Below are positions 21,757 through 33,500 of a DNA stretch of 64,000 nucleotides, one piece after another. The stretch is from assembly GCF_000165425.1 (NCBI RefSeq), contig NW_001799030.1, forward strand, positions 62,001-126,000, given 5' to 3'. A program made the position numbers and the translations under genes. Under the pieces are notes generated by a model. That model had not been told where the DNA came from, did no database searches, and saw only the letters and a program-made list of their open reading frames with translations. The first letter of the stretch is position 1. Every line of letters begins with the position of its first letter. The stretch comes from Paramecium tetraurelia. Taxonomy: Eukaryota > Ciliophora > Oligohymenophorea > Peniculida > Parameciidae.

Positions 21757-22773
21757 ATGACAGATTTATTCGTTAATTTTCCTTAAATTTATTGCAGTAG
21801 GCATCCTAGTTATCAATTAAATATGGTTTGCAGACATCCAAATTGCATTAATAAGGGTGCAATATGTTGTAGATGCTAGTTAAAATATCATTGCGATAAT
21901 GGTCATACATTGGAATCATTTGTTCCATTAGATGAAGTGTTAATATTGTGTCAGACATAAAATCCAAAGGCTGAATATTTCGAGGATTTAAGTGTCGATG
22001 GAATGTTGGAAGTTCAGCAATTGCAATCTACACTTTCAAATATCAACAATTCAATTTAGGAATAATTGAAGAGGGAATTATTGATCTTGGGATAGTACTA
22101 AAAGCCATTCAAAGACATCTATGGCATCATATCCCATTACTCATAAATTGATGGGGATACCTCAAGAACTGATGACGGAACTTAGGGAGGGATGAAGTCT
22201 GATTTCATGGCCATTATGCAATACATAGCAGATAGGATAATAGTTGTTGATGGGGAATTTGCAATTGATTAATCAGACATGAATAATTGTTTAACATAGA
22301 TCATCGAAAGAAAGAGGAAGAACTTGAGCATTTTGCAAAAACTAAACAAAAAGTCATAGAAATAGGCCAGAATAATCTCAGCTCTATTTTAAACAGGGTG
22401 TTCCTTTGGATTGGATTAACACATTCCCATTTCACAGTTTAATTAGTGGGTGCAAGTTTACAATGCCTAATATTTTGAATATACTAGTTACTAAGACATT
22501 GCATAATTGGCGATCCCTCAGAATAGTTTAATAATGGTTGGCATCTTGAGAGAGAAATACTTGGAGTTTTGTGCAATAGACCGATATAAGGCAGTTTTCA
22601 AAGGGAAAGCTAATTCCTATTCAAAATTAAAGTGGACTTTAAATTAGGTCAGTTTTGGATGTGAATGTCTGAAATGGAATTTAAATGAACAACTATTGGA
22701 TCATTAAATTGATTAAAAAGAATACTTGTATCACTTAAATGATAGAAGGGTAATATATTATTTAGAAATCTGA
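21757..22773 (+). CDS. Cys/His zinc-binding N-terminus protein, unknown
   Basis: Uninterrupted 338-aa frame. Residues ~12-55 hold a metal-ligand pattern: YCSRHP, then VCRHPNC, AICCRC and YHCDNGH, a B-box-like double-zinc arrangement often seen at the N-terminus of ciliate proteins. The middle has a helical Gln/Leu region (VQQLQSTLSNINNSIQEQL). The C-terminal half (ISALFQTGCSFGLDQH, MVGILREKYLEFCAID) has alternating strands, possibly a beta-sandwich, that I cannot assign. TGA at 22771-22773, 21 bp from the convergent neighbour's stop. Confidence 0.75.
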
Positions 22774-22793
22774 TTTATAATATATATTTAATT

Positions 22794-23633
22794 TCAAAAC
22801 CATTTATTAAGCCATTATTTGAATTTTAGAAAAAATGCAACAAATATGTTAGTTTTAATAGGCGAGGATTGTTGTGAAGAGTCACTTTTTTTTTGTTGTT
22901 TTTTCTTATTTTTTAGATGGTCTTCTTGATTGTCAAGCATTTTAGAAAAGTCCTCCATGTCTTTACCAATCTAATTATAAGAGGAGAAGATTACTTATTC
23001 TTTTAAGTCCCACCAAATTTAGAATTTGTCATTTTTATTTTTGCTTAGATGCAACCACAATTTGGATTCAATTTTGGTGATATTCAAAACCATGGTGCCA
23101 ACACTTTCCACTTGCCAACCTATGGTCTTGTCAACTTGATTAAGGAGGGGAATCTCTAAGTAGAATTTAGTCAAGATGTTATTCTAATCGGATTCTGCAG
23201 AAATCTACAGATTTTGATTGAGGTATTGGATTTGGTGATTCTTAACACTAATGTAAGCAGGAGCATCGATTCTATGTGCAAATTTGACCTTGATCAAAAT
23301 ATTGGCTCTGGATTGTGCCCATAGGATAATGGGTTTGATGAGTACATGATTTTCATGATTGGTGAATCTCTTTTTGAGTGATTCCAATTGTAATAAATCA
23401 TTTTGAATGGATTGTTTTGCACATTGCAAATGAGACTCCAGAATGATTGAATCAGTTGTTATTAAATCGAGGATCTGTTGTCCAAATCCTCTGGTGATTA
23501 GCAATTGGATAGTTTGGCAATCCAATTAATTTTCATCTATCATTTGAAGCAGCTATTCTTTGAGGCCTTCTCCATTTAATGATAATTGCGCTATTTATGA
23601 TTATATAATTGTGAATAGAGTAAAAATAATCAT
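22794..23633 (-). CDS. Secreted/ER CS (p23/NudC-like) domain protein
   Basis: Intronless 279 aa. The first ~18 residues (MIIFTLFTIIQS) look like a signal peptide. Residues ~30-95 form a helical region ending HENHVLIKPIILWAQSRANIL. From there a CS-type beta-sandwich is likely: ILWAQSRANILIKVKFAHRIDAP, FYLEIPLLNQVDKTIGWQV, then MVLNITKIESKLWLHLSKN. The W...I/VKV start and the final LxKxExxxWxxL strand are the CS hallmarks of p23, SGT1 and NudC, which assist HSP90. C-terminal tail is Lys/Gln-rich. A secretory CS protein is unusual because most are cytosolic. TGA 22794-22796. Confidence 0.7.
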
Positions 23634-23667
23634 TAAACAAAATAATTATTCCAATATTTACTTATAT

Positions 23668-24700
23668 TCAAACTAATCCCTTTAATGTGGCAGCTGTATT
23701 CTTTCTTTAATGAAATTAGTGTTTTTAAATAAGCAATTCAGATGAAATACTCTTTGTTACTGGTCGTGGTGTTCTGCTGAAAGAGGACTGAATGATAGTG
23801 TCGATAGGGTTTCTCGAAGTTAGATGATTTAAGTAAGGAGAATGTTGGATGGCGGAAGGACTGTTTTCTGTTTGATGAGATATTTTTAGATATGTTGAGC
23901 ACCTGGGGGATTTCTAATCCTCTCCCTTTGAGAACCTCAAGGGCTGAATGTTCGCAAAGGAGCTCTAACTAATCTTCTGGATCTTGGGCAATGTTAGTTG
24001 CGAATCTAAGGGAATGAGAGGTTGAGATTACCTTTATCGTGTAATTTTTATTGCAAATATATTCTCACTGATTGTCTTTATTTGTGTCTTTGATCAATAA
24101 TTTTGGCCTGTATAGATTGCGAATGGATGTTCATGTGATGTTTCTCATCATGTCCATTGAGTTAATGTTGTTGATGTTGAGAACTCAAGAGTGGAGATCC
24201 CTCCAAGAACACTTTGGTTTTATATCTGAACATCTTCTTCTGCTTGTCCAGCAACTTCTGTTTCCTTCTCTTGTAAATCAAGTACAGGATGCAATAAACT
24301 GCATTCTGGAACCTTAAGTGCAATCTCTGAGATCTTACTACTGACATTTGTGTCCGAAACTATCCGAATTTCTTTTGCAAATTTTTCATCTTCTTATTGG
24401 GCTTACTGCAATCGAAGCAGCAACAACTCCTATTGTCTTCAATCATCGTCGCTCTTGAAGACTCTGAACTACCCATATGTCGACGCATTACCTTTCCGAA
24501 GACAAACAGTCCAGGTTTTGTTAAGACATTGGCTTCGTATGCAAATTTAAGGGGTGAATGGCCTTGGAGTAAGTCTTTTTTGGCGACTTCTTCCTGGCAT
24601 GTTGTTTGTTCGTTATCAAAATCCCAGTTCTCTAACGATGAAGGGATTGTGGTTTTCTGCGATAATCCATTCTTTGCTTTAATTTTTGTTAGTAAATATA
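23668..24700 (-). CDS. Basic protein with Cys patch, unknown; N-terminus unresolved
   Basis: A long minus frame runs from the TA-repeat near 24700 to TGA 23668-23670, with a 26-nt intron near 24005-24030 joining LQQKLHDK to DSQLTLPK. Inside are NRSCCCFDCSKPNKK, a hydrophobic helix AVYCILYLIYKRRK and GHSPLKFAYEANVLTK. No in-frame ATG occurs near its 5' end. An alternative start at an ATG near 24630 with a 23-nt intron near 24500 also works in frame. I give only an approximate start. C-terminal 120 residues are Ser/Pro-rich. Function unknown. Confidence 0.55.
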
Positions 24701-24735
24701 TATATATAATTTATATATATATATAAATATATATG
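24695..24735. repeat. TA-rich microsatellite
   Basis: Alternating TA runs broken by short AAT/TTT pieces. It sits in the spacer between the divergent genes at 23.7-24.7 kb and 24.8 kb. Confidence 0.8.
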
Positions 24736-24847
24736 TCTGATTATGTATGCCCAATTAATTTGAATTTTATATAGGAGACTTTATAATGTAAATATTATTT
24801 CAGCAAATCATTGTTTGGTATTAATTAAAATTCTTATACCGTCATCA

Positions 24848-25273
24848 ATGGGCATGTGCACTTCACAATCACAGAAGAAACCCAGGCCTCTCATAAAATT
24901 AATGAAAGTCAAAATGGATCCTGCTCAACAATCGAAACGCATCCAAGAAGTCATTCAAATATGGAACAACATCGATGGGTTGTTTACATAAATGAAATCT
25001 ACATCCAAAATCTCCAATGCTTAAATTCAAGAGCATGCAAATAACATTAATAAATTACTTAAATCTCATCCCAATTCGAAGTTTCTTGAGACCTTCTTTT
25101 CACACTTTGACCAATTCCAATCAAAATTGAATGAGCACATCAATGAACATCAAGAATTAGGGATTCAAGGCGAAAATATCTTCAGCAATTTGGACTCGCT
25201 TAATAGTAAATTCACTAAGTGGGGATACGCATCTCGTCTGGGATGCACACAATCACTCATTAAATATAATTGA
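24848..25273 (+). CDS. Small helical protein with lipidation-like N-terminus
   Basis: Intronless 141 aa. The N-terminus is MGMCTSQSQKK: Gly2 and Cys4 fit N-myristoylation plus palmitoylation, which would attach it to membranes. The body is helical (SKRIQEVIQIWNNIDGLF; FLETFFSHFDQFQSKLNEH) with no catalytic motif. It starts head-to-head with the gene to its left across a TA repeat. Family unknown; the lipidation is inferred from the motif only. Confidence 0.7.
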
Positions 25274-25610
25274 TCTATCTATGTATTCAAAAATGATAAT
25301 TATAAATAATCACTCAAGAGAGTGCAATTTCTGTTGTTTATTCAAATTGTAAAAATATTAAGCAATATGTGATGACAAAAACAGAAAAAGACTTTATCAG
25401 ATCAAGAGGTTAGAGTCTGATCTGCATAAAATTGCAACCACATAAAATTAATTGAGAAAATTATTATAAATAAATGAAAATCAATTATCCATAAATTAAT
25501 TTTTTATATTCTGAATTCATCTTATTTCCTAAGCCAGATTTATTACAGAAGATACGTTTAGTTAACATTTAAACAATCTTAAATAGTAAATAATAATCAA
25601 TATTTAGAAT
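25274..25610. other. AT-rich convergent spacer
   Basis: About 340 bp between convergent stops, with no frame or repeat I can support. Confidence 0.5.
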
Positions 25611-26592
25611 TCAACCTTAAGACAATCCTTTGTGATGAAAATGTAACCCATTATTATTTGATCCGCTAAAAACATTCTTGACACCAAAGGTTTAAAGAGT
25701 CAATTTTACTTGTTCAATTTTGTCTGATTTGATTTCAATGGCTGATTTGTGATGACCACTCATCCCTTGATTCCAAATATTCTCGACATTCTTTTGCTTT
25801 TAATATCTTCTGAAGAAGTCATCATTATTGGTTTATTTTAAGAGACTTCCCACACTTCCTTGCTTAAAAAAACTTTTAGGATTATTATTAGTATTTGTCT
25901 GTTTTGCACTCCCATTTACATAAAATTGACTCACTGAAGGACTTTCAGATTCTCGCTTGGTCTCTTTATATCCAGAAGACATTCTATCCAAAAAAGATGG
26001 TTTCGCACTGTGCAATGACCCTTTGCTAGCAGACGTAACTGATCCTCTGGGATTTGAATGGAAGGAGGCTCCATTTCTCGTTCCTTGATGGGAATTGAGA
26101 TTCTATTTGTATTCGTAATCCTATAGTTGTTTCATGAAACCTACAGAATAGCATTGAGAGCAATACCTGAATTCGGCTCGACTATTGATCTTGCTCCCTT
26201 GACTTTCTTGAGTGCCTCTTTGAGGGAGTAACCCAAATGTTTGATCATGTATGCAATCACAATAGAGGCAGATCTGGAGATACCAGCATAACAATGAACG
26301 AATACATTGGTGTTCTTGATGTGATCTCTTATGAAGTTGGCGCATTCATCGAAGTAACGATAGAGGTCGAAGTTGACTGCGTCTTCGGCCATTATCCACT
26401 AAGTTATGAGATGGGATTTGATACTAATCGAGTCATTGATGGATCAACTCGGATTTCACTTGTGTCGATCACAGCCACAATGGCATTGATGGAGTGTTCT
26501 CGCAGGTATTTGATGTCATTGGCCGCATTGATGTTTCCCAAATACAATTGTCCATAACGTGAATTCTTGTAAAGATCCACAATCAGATTCAT
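25611..26592 (-). CDS. Dual-specificity protein phosphatase
   Basis: Predicted 309 aa with two 26-nt introns (26141-26166, 26399-26424). The catalytic domain (~1-140) opens with SRYGQLYLGNINAANDIKYL, contains FDLYRYFDECANFI and the P-loop HCYAGISRSASIVIAY with nucleophile Cys92 and Arg98, and ends ALKKVKGARSIVEPNSGFMKQL. Removal of the second intron creates the conserved PNSGF join. DSPs dephosphorylate Tyr and Ser/Thr, often on MAP kinases. The C-terminal ~165 residues are Ser/Asn/Lys-rich and probably disordered; there is no MAPK-docking CH2 domain, so it is an atypical DSP. All catalytic residues are intact. Confidence 0.93.
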
Positions 26593-26915
26593 GGGACTAC
26601 CTATTGAGTTGAGATTGTAGATTCATACGATTGCTGCACGTGTTGCCAACACTCTGATTGAGGTTTAGTTGCGTACAAGTTAGGCTTAAATCTAACCACT
26701 TAGACATTCGTTAAATTAACAAACAACAAATTAATGAATTTATTTATTTTGCATCAAATGCTTATAAATATCAATTGTGCTCCTCAAGAACTAGATAATT
26801 GATTTTTCATTATAGATGAACATTTTATTATTCAATATTTCAATTTACAACTTTTATGCTCATCCTATGAATGATATTTGTAAGATGCATCTCCATCTCC
26901 AAATCCATCCCAGAA
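26593..26915. other. Spacer between co-oriented genes
   Basis: About 320 bp, AT-rich, no supported gene. Confidence 0.5.
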
Positions 26916-27128
26916 TCAATCGATGTAATTGGTTTCATCTAACAATGTGTTAAATTCAGAATCTGTCAACACCACTGAAAATTAAGTCTTCTCCTATTTC
27001 CATCTTATGTGCTGCTACTCCCTTGCAGAATTCTTGCTCCCATGATTCAAGAGGTGCACAACAATTAAAGTAATCAAACAGATCGACACCAGAGTGAGAG
27101 CCTCTAGGAAAATGTCGTTTTTAAGCAT
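26916..27128 (-). CDS. Small single-pass membrane protein, 70 aa
   Basis: Intronless. A short N-terminal stretch leads into one hydrophobic helix (LEALTLVSICLITLIVVHLL) and a polar tail (EQQHIRWKQEKTQF, ending LLDETNYID). It could be a signal anchor or a tiny type III membrane protein. No homologue recognised. Confidence 0.55.
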
Positions 27129-27285
27129 CACTTGATTAATTATAATATTGTATGATTAATCAATAAATTCAAGTTTTTCATATTATTCATAACTCACTTT
27201 ATCAACTCAACCACCGAATTAAGAGTCTATTGAAATAGAGATAACAACTCAATAGGTATTAATTATCTATTTATTGTTTAAGATA

Positions 27286-27859
27286 ATGTTATCACTCATC
27301 GTAATTCATCTCATTGAATTGATCAAAATGTGAGTACTAATATTTCTTGCAAGTATAGCATTTTATATGTTCGGATTGGATAAATATTGGATTCATTAGA
27401 GAGTATGTATGTTTGTAGAAAGGAATAAACTTAAAATATTGATAGGGTGGATTCATCATTCTAGCAAATACTAATTTAGTCTAGTCTCTAGAATATGAAA
27501 ATATATAAGATGGATCATTAAATCAGAAGATTTCAAGAGTGATCGAGAATCTATTAGACTATATGGCAATCCTTGTTAAGCTCAGATTAAAATCATTATT
27601 ATTTAAATTAACCATATTCTAGATGATTATTTGGACATCTTAGTGAAAGATCTATGACAGAAAGGAGGTGATAAAGAACTTAATGAGAACTGAAAATGAT
27701 AACTTCTGGTTAGTCAATATGGATGCGGCTTTTTCTAAATATAATTCAGATAACTCGAGATAATGGATTGTCAATTATAGAGTTTTCTATCATCGCTTTC
27801 TTGTTGATGGTCTTGTTAGTGGAGTAGTATTCAGAAGTATTAAGAAGATAGAACAATGA
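27286..27859 (+). CDS. Hypothetical membrane-associated protein, unusual introns
   Basis: Predicted 162 aa if three introns are removed: about 24 nt near 27330, 43 nt near 27400, and only 18 nt near 27650. The N-terminus is hydrophobic (MLSLIVIHLIELIK), then GGFIILANTNLVQSLEYENI, a helical hydrophobic stretch, and a soluble C-terminus (NDNFWLVNMDAAFSKYN, QWIVNYRVFYHRF). The total length agrees modulo 3, and the 18-nt intron would otherwise put a TGA in frame. Intron sizes outside the window's usual range make this model uncertain. Confidence 0.5.
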
Positions 27860-27900
27860 ATTATTATTAAATAATAGAATAAATATAATATATTTATTAA

Positions 27901-29241
27901 ATGAATAGAGAAAGATAATTTGAAGTAATTAAAACATAATAAGTAAATTAACACTTATTATGCACTATTTGTAGAGAAGTATTTTATAATCCAATAAGGG
28001 CAACATGTGGGTATCATTCATTTTTCATCAGTAGGCATACTTTTTGCGGAACTTGTTTGGTTCGTTGGATTTAGATGAAAAAAAGTTGTCCTTTATGTCG
28101 ACATCGACTTGAACGAAACTATTAATTTGACAAAGACATTCTAGCCACCAAAATTGTTGGAGATATTGAAGTTAAATGTTTAAGATGTCAATTATGGGAG
28201 GGAACCTTGGCTTAATTTAAATAACATAAAAAATCATAATGTACTTACATATCTATTAACACTGAAATACATCAAGATGCTATTGAAATTGGAGATGATG
28301 ATGATGAATTTACATTTGCGAATCTTGTAGAAGAAACAGAACCTTAAATTAAATAATAAATCATTGAAAATTTTGGGTAATAAATTTTGATTTCGATTGA
28401 TTAATCCTAAAATCAAGAATAGCAACAACAATCTTAATAAAGCAATAATCTAAATTAGAATCATTAGGATCCTCCATTAGAAACTAATTCTAATAATATT
28501 AATCTCAACTCTAATCAAATAGAAAATCTAAATTAAAATCCAGAATTGAATAATGATTTGCCTCAATAGAATCTAGAGAACAACCAAATCGATAATCCTC
28601 CTCAGGAAATCAATTAAGAGAATCAGATTAGTCTCTCTATTATTTAGGATGATTCAATTAATTAACAGAATACTACCCACCAAGTTGATTAACATATTAA
28701 TTAAGCAAAATAGTTGAATGATTAATAACAATAGGATATACCTTAGATTCCAGACTCTAACCAAAATGAGACTGAGGAAAAGCCTTTATCTTTAGAAAAT
28801 TAACAATTAATATTGCAAGATAATTAGGACACTAGTTAAAACAATATCCTTAACGATGAAGCAAGCGTTCATTAAGACAAACTATAATAAGTGGCAGACA
28901 ACATATAAATTCAACTGTAAACAGAAATCAAGGATGATTCTCCTAATTACAATTAAACTAATCAATAGAATCTAAATTCTGCAGAGTAATTTAAGACAAA
29001 TGATCCTGATATTCAGATAATTGAACCTCCCATCAAATTTTTAAATAATAAAGATCTGAAGAAATTTAAGGCTACCAATAAATTTAAAATTAATATTCTC
29101 AAAAATAATGTGAAAATTTCAGAACCTATGATGATGGAGGAAATACATGATAGTATATTTTTTGAATTTGTGAACCAAATGAAAAAAGAAATGGTTAGGA
29201 AATTAAGTGACATCTAATACTACAATACTCTGCTTGGTTGA
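27901..29241 (+). CDS. RING-HC finger protein with Asn/Gln-rich tail
   Basis: Predicted 438 aa with one 24-nt intron (28011-28034). The N-terminal RING is LLCTICREVF, NPIRATCGHTFCGTCL, KKSCPLCRHRLE (C3HC4); the intron falls inside the CGH and its removal recreates it. A second Cys/His cluster follows (CLRCQLWEGTLAQF then KSQCTY), as in TRAF-type E3s. Residues ~130-370 are extremely Asn/Gln-rich, with many TAA/TAG codons, and probably disordered. The C-terminal ~70 residues are charged and helical. Probable E3 ubiquitin ligase. The intron is a multiple of three and carries no stop. Confidence 0.9.
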
Positions 29242-29429
29242 TGTAATTATATTTCATTTCATATATTATTTCTGTAATTTTAATCATTATTACTTATGAT
29301 TTCTATCTTTAGTAAAACCCTAGATGAATATCCTTTTCATATTCTAACAAGGACATGATGCACTTTTATTATAAAGAACTTCTTTTTTATTTTTATAGAT
29401 AATAAATTCAGATGAAAAAAGATTATGAA
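29242..29429. other. Short convergent spacer
   Basis: AT-rich, no gene seen. Confidence 0.5.
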
Positions 29430-29982
29430 TCACCATTATTCGGTTAGGTTATATAATTAACCAGCCAAAAATTATCTGAATATTATCTTATTGAAATTAT
29501 TATAAATATCTAATTTATTTTGATCGATCCAAATGGTTAAATCTGTATATTTATTTATTAAAAATCTAATTAAAATCTTATCACTTGGTGCCAAAATGAA
29601 TTAATTTTCAAAATAAATCGAATTCATTCCTTTACAACATCCAAATTCATCGACATAGTCTTCCAATCCACCTCCGCATTATTGAATCATCAAATTCGCA
29701 TTGAATAAATGAAAATTAAAGTTTACTCCAAAAACCGCAATTTAAATCATCCTATCATATACATGATAGTCATTCTGAAGGATAATGGTACACACTGATT
29801 TTAAATGAATGGAAGCCCCAGCTAGCCTATATCTTTCTAATATGATACATTTTCATTTTCTAAATAAGTTTGAAACATTTAAGAATGGAATTTTTCCTGT
29901 GATGAGAAAATTCAAATACCAGACTTTGCACTTAGTATTCTATGATATTTCTATATTTGAATTAGATGTCAGCTCTGGGCAT
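29430..29982 (-). CDS. Hypothetical protein, 176 aa
   Basis: One 22-nt intron (29827-29848) joins two exons in a single frame. It reads as a globular mixed alpha/beta protein (RNIIEYQVQSLVFEF; ASIHLKSVCTIILQNDYHVYD; MIQIAVFGVNFNFHLF) with a cysteine-containing segment CGGGLEDYVDEFGCCKGM and a Trp/Asp-rich C-terminus. The start is the first ATG after an upstream in-frame TGA. I know no family for it. Confidence 0.6.
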
Positions 29983-30562
29983 GATCTTGGATGTAGCAAT
30001 GAGGATGAAGTTATAGAAATTTAAGTATTATCATTTTCGATGACCAACTCTTCTAATACTAATTCGAACCTAAGAGGTGTAATTAAATGTATACCACCAC
30101 AAATTCATTTCTATTGTTATCTTGAAATGCGAAGTTAGATCAAAAATACTCTAATAGTATTTAAAGTAAAATACTTTTAAATTACGGTATCATGTGTAAA
30201 CACATCATATCCACCAAAGTCAGGCTAATTAGTTTATTCTAGCTTGTAAATGACTTGTTAAGAGTTCACGAAAATTAAAATAAAGATCAAGAAATATCTC
30301 ATGAATATTAATATTTAGCTAATTCAAAATCTATACTTTAAAAAAATGATTATTTGGAATAGTTCCATAAATATGTATTGTAATTAATAATGTTAATTCA
30401 AATATTAATAAGAGATATGAAAATGCTTTATTAATTTACCAAAAATTAAAACTTAATTAATAATGGACACAAGATACAGAGCTTTATAATGCAAATTAAA
30501 ATAATTAAAGGAAATTATAAATTTCATTCTTTTTGTTGACTCCACTTGTTGTTCTTAATCTA
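29983..30562. other. Divergent spacer
   Basis: About 580 bp of AT-rich sequence. A 46-codon plus-strand frame from ATG near 30463 overlaps the next gene's start and closes at TGA; I treat it as noise. Confidence 0.45.
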
Positions 30563-33500
30563 ATGGAAATTAACAACCATAACCAATTGACGTAAGCTGA
30601 ATTTGCTTTAATATATAATTATTTTTAATATTTAATTTTATTAGAATATGCAGTAAATCACTTCTTCACTTCTTAAAGTAGTGAGCACTTAGATTTAAGG
30701 TATAGAAATAATGTAAGAGTAGATCTTGATTCACTTATTTCAAAGCAGGAAAAAGTCATTAATGAACAAGCTAGCGAGATAAAGTCTCTGAAAAATCGAA
30801 TCAATCAGAAGGAAATGTTGAGTTAGCCCATTTTTGACAATCCAATTGATCAATTATTAACTTACCCTAAATCCCTGAATGCACTTGGTTTACAGATACA
30901 AGAGGAATTTGAGAAGTTGAAATCCTAATTATAGGAAAAGGAGTAGGAATTACACCTGCTTAGATCTGGCATAGAGGGTCAAAGGAGATCATACAAGCCG
31001 AACACGACCCAGGTAGATGAAATTATTAAGCAACACGAGGAGATTGATGATATTCTGATTGAGTTAGAGAAAAAGCTATATGACAAGAAGCAATAAAAAT
31101 AAGAGTTAGAATAGATTATAAATACTTATGGGGATGACGAAAAAATATTAAAATAATTGAAATAGCAAATATCTGTGTTGAATGAGTAACTGGTAGTAGA
31201 GAAGGCATATAATTAGGAGGTAAGGATTTAATTAAAGAAATTGCAATAAGAGACTTAGAATTTGAATGATTAATTGGAGATGAAGCTAGCAGAAAAGTAA
31301 GATTTTGAAGATTAAGTGGCAAAGACTAAAAGTTAATTGGATTATTTAAAGTCCTAAAATATTATGTTAGGGATTGGAACACCAGTAAAAGGAGAGACTG
31401 AAAAGTTGATAGCAATAGATGACTTAGTTAAATAGAATTAAGCTGTGGACGATTTGATGAATGAATTGCAAACCAAATTGCTTGAAAAACAATAGGCTCA
31501 CAATCAGCTGATGGATTAATTAAGTAAGCAGAATATATAAGAGAATGAACAGAACTCATCCACGTCTCTCAGACCTCAAAGTCTGTCTCCAAAAAAGGAG
31601 TTAATCTCATAATTAGAAGTCGAATAGCATGAATGTGAAATAATTCAATAGCAATTGAAATAAAAACAACTAGAAATCGAAGAGTTAAGAGATTAATTGG
31701 AGAAGGAAGAATAGGAAGTGTTTAGGTTACAGTACAAACTGCAAGAGGAGATAGAAGTCAAGGTTTCAGTTGAATAGCAAATTTAGAGTGTGCAATCAAG
31801 ATAACTAATAATAGAACCAACAGTAACTTCTTACATTCAGGAGGCACCCACAATCAATGTCTTTGGTCCTTAAACAGAATCAATCCCTCAGGATTACTAG
31901 TTTTAAATCGATTAATTGAAGGAGACAATAAAATAGTAGGAGTCGTAGATTGAGTTCTTGAAGTTTGAAATTCAATAGAAGGATGAAATAATGAATATGT
32001 CACAACACACATACTTGCAAGACTTGAATCAATAGAATTAAGAAGTCGAAAGTAGGATACAAGAGTTAAAGAAACAATTGAGTTATAAAATAAAGAGAAA
32101 GGATCAATTGGAATCTATTGTGAATGAGGATCAGAAGCCTAGGAGGAAATCTTTTGTTCAAAATACAGAGCTGATGGATTTGTAGGAATAATTACATGAG
32201 AAGAATATGAATATTGTATAGCTATACGAAGAAATATCTAGATTTTAAAAATAATTATACGATAAGGAATAAGAATTACAATAAAGGGATGTTGAATTGA
32301 GATATTAAGCATTGATGAAGACGAATGAAGATTAATGTGAGAAGGCAGATGAATTGGTTAAAAAGAATTTGTCAATGGATGAGTTGATTCATTCATTGGA
32401 GGTAAGGTTGGTGGAGAAGGAATCAAAATTAAAGGAATTAGAGTATTTGAATTCATCAAAGAATTTTGAAATTGAATCTAATCAAAATAATAACTCATTC
32501 TATAAAGATAGAGAAAGCATTATAAGAGATAGTGGAATTAATTCATATGATCAAGACTAAGATCACTAATTTGTTTAATAATAATAAATTCTAGCTGGAT
32601 TCAACAGTGGCTTGGAACATTTAAAGAGCAGAGTAGAATGTTAGAAGTATGAATTGCAAGAAAAGGATAAGATTATTGAATAGCTTAAACAATAATTAAA
32701 TGATTTGAAAAGAAGTAATTTCAATCAATAGATTTTGGCAACCCAGGACGTGTCTGTTATTAATAGATAAATCAATGTGTTGTAGGAATAGGCAGATAAT
32801 TTAGTTAAGTAAAACTTAGCTTTGGAGGATGTTATACATGAATTAGAGTACAAGTTGTAAGAGAAGAAGAACAAATAAGAAGAAGTCTAATAGATCATTT
32901 AAAATATGATGGAGGAAGAGGTTCAATTAAGATAACTTAAATCAGACGAGATGGTTAAGAAGAATTTGGAGTTGGATGAGAAGATCTAATAAATGGAATC
33001 GAGGTTGATTCAGAAGCAGCAATAATAGTATGAATTAGAATAAAGATTGTCATAGCATTAAAGGTCAATGCCTTAGCGATTGCCAGTATTCCATGAGGAT
33101 CAGGATATCATCTAAGATCATAATTCAAATTTATCTGAATTGACCATTTAAATCGCTTAGATAACAGAGTCAGTCAGGTAATTAAGTTAAGATGATATTG
33201 AATTGGAATTCTTATTAAAATAAAAAAAAGAAAAGTAATCTCAAATTGAATAACTAAAATTGTTTATCTAATCATCAACTGATGTACTCCAAGATTTGTA
33301 GTCTGAGCAATAAATCAAGTAGGAATAGGTTGAAAAAATGAAATCTCAAAATAAAGATATTGAGTAAATGGTTAATGATTTATAGAACTAACAAGTTAAT
33401 TTAATTGAAGATGTCAACAAATCGTAATAGAATGTTCCTAATTGGTTGAATTAGAATATGGAATCATCTAAAAGGTTGAATGAACTCCAAAAAGGGTAAC

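Noticed and set aside
24072-24726. Plus-strand frames of 60-109 codons
   Set aside because: They are antisense to the minus-strand basic protein gene and have no support of their own.
30463-30605. 46-codon plus frame before the giant coiled-coil gene, with a possible 53-nt intron
   Set aside because: The intron would put the coiled-coil in the wrong frame; ATG 30563 gives a continuous frame without it.
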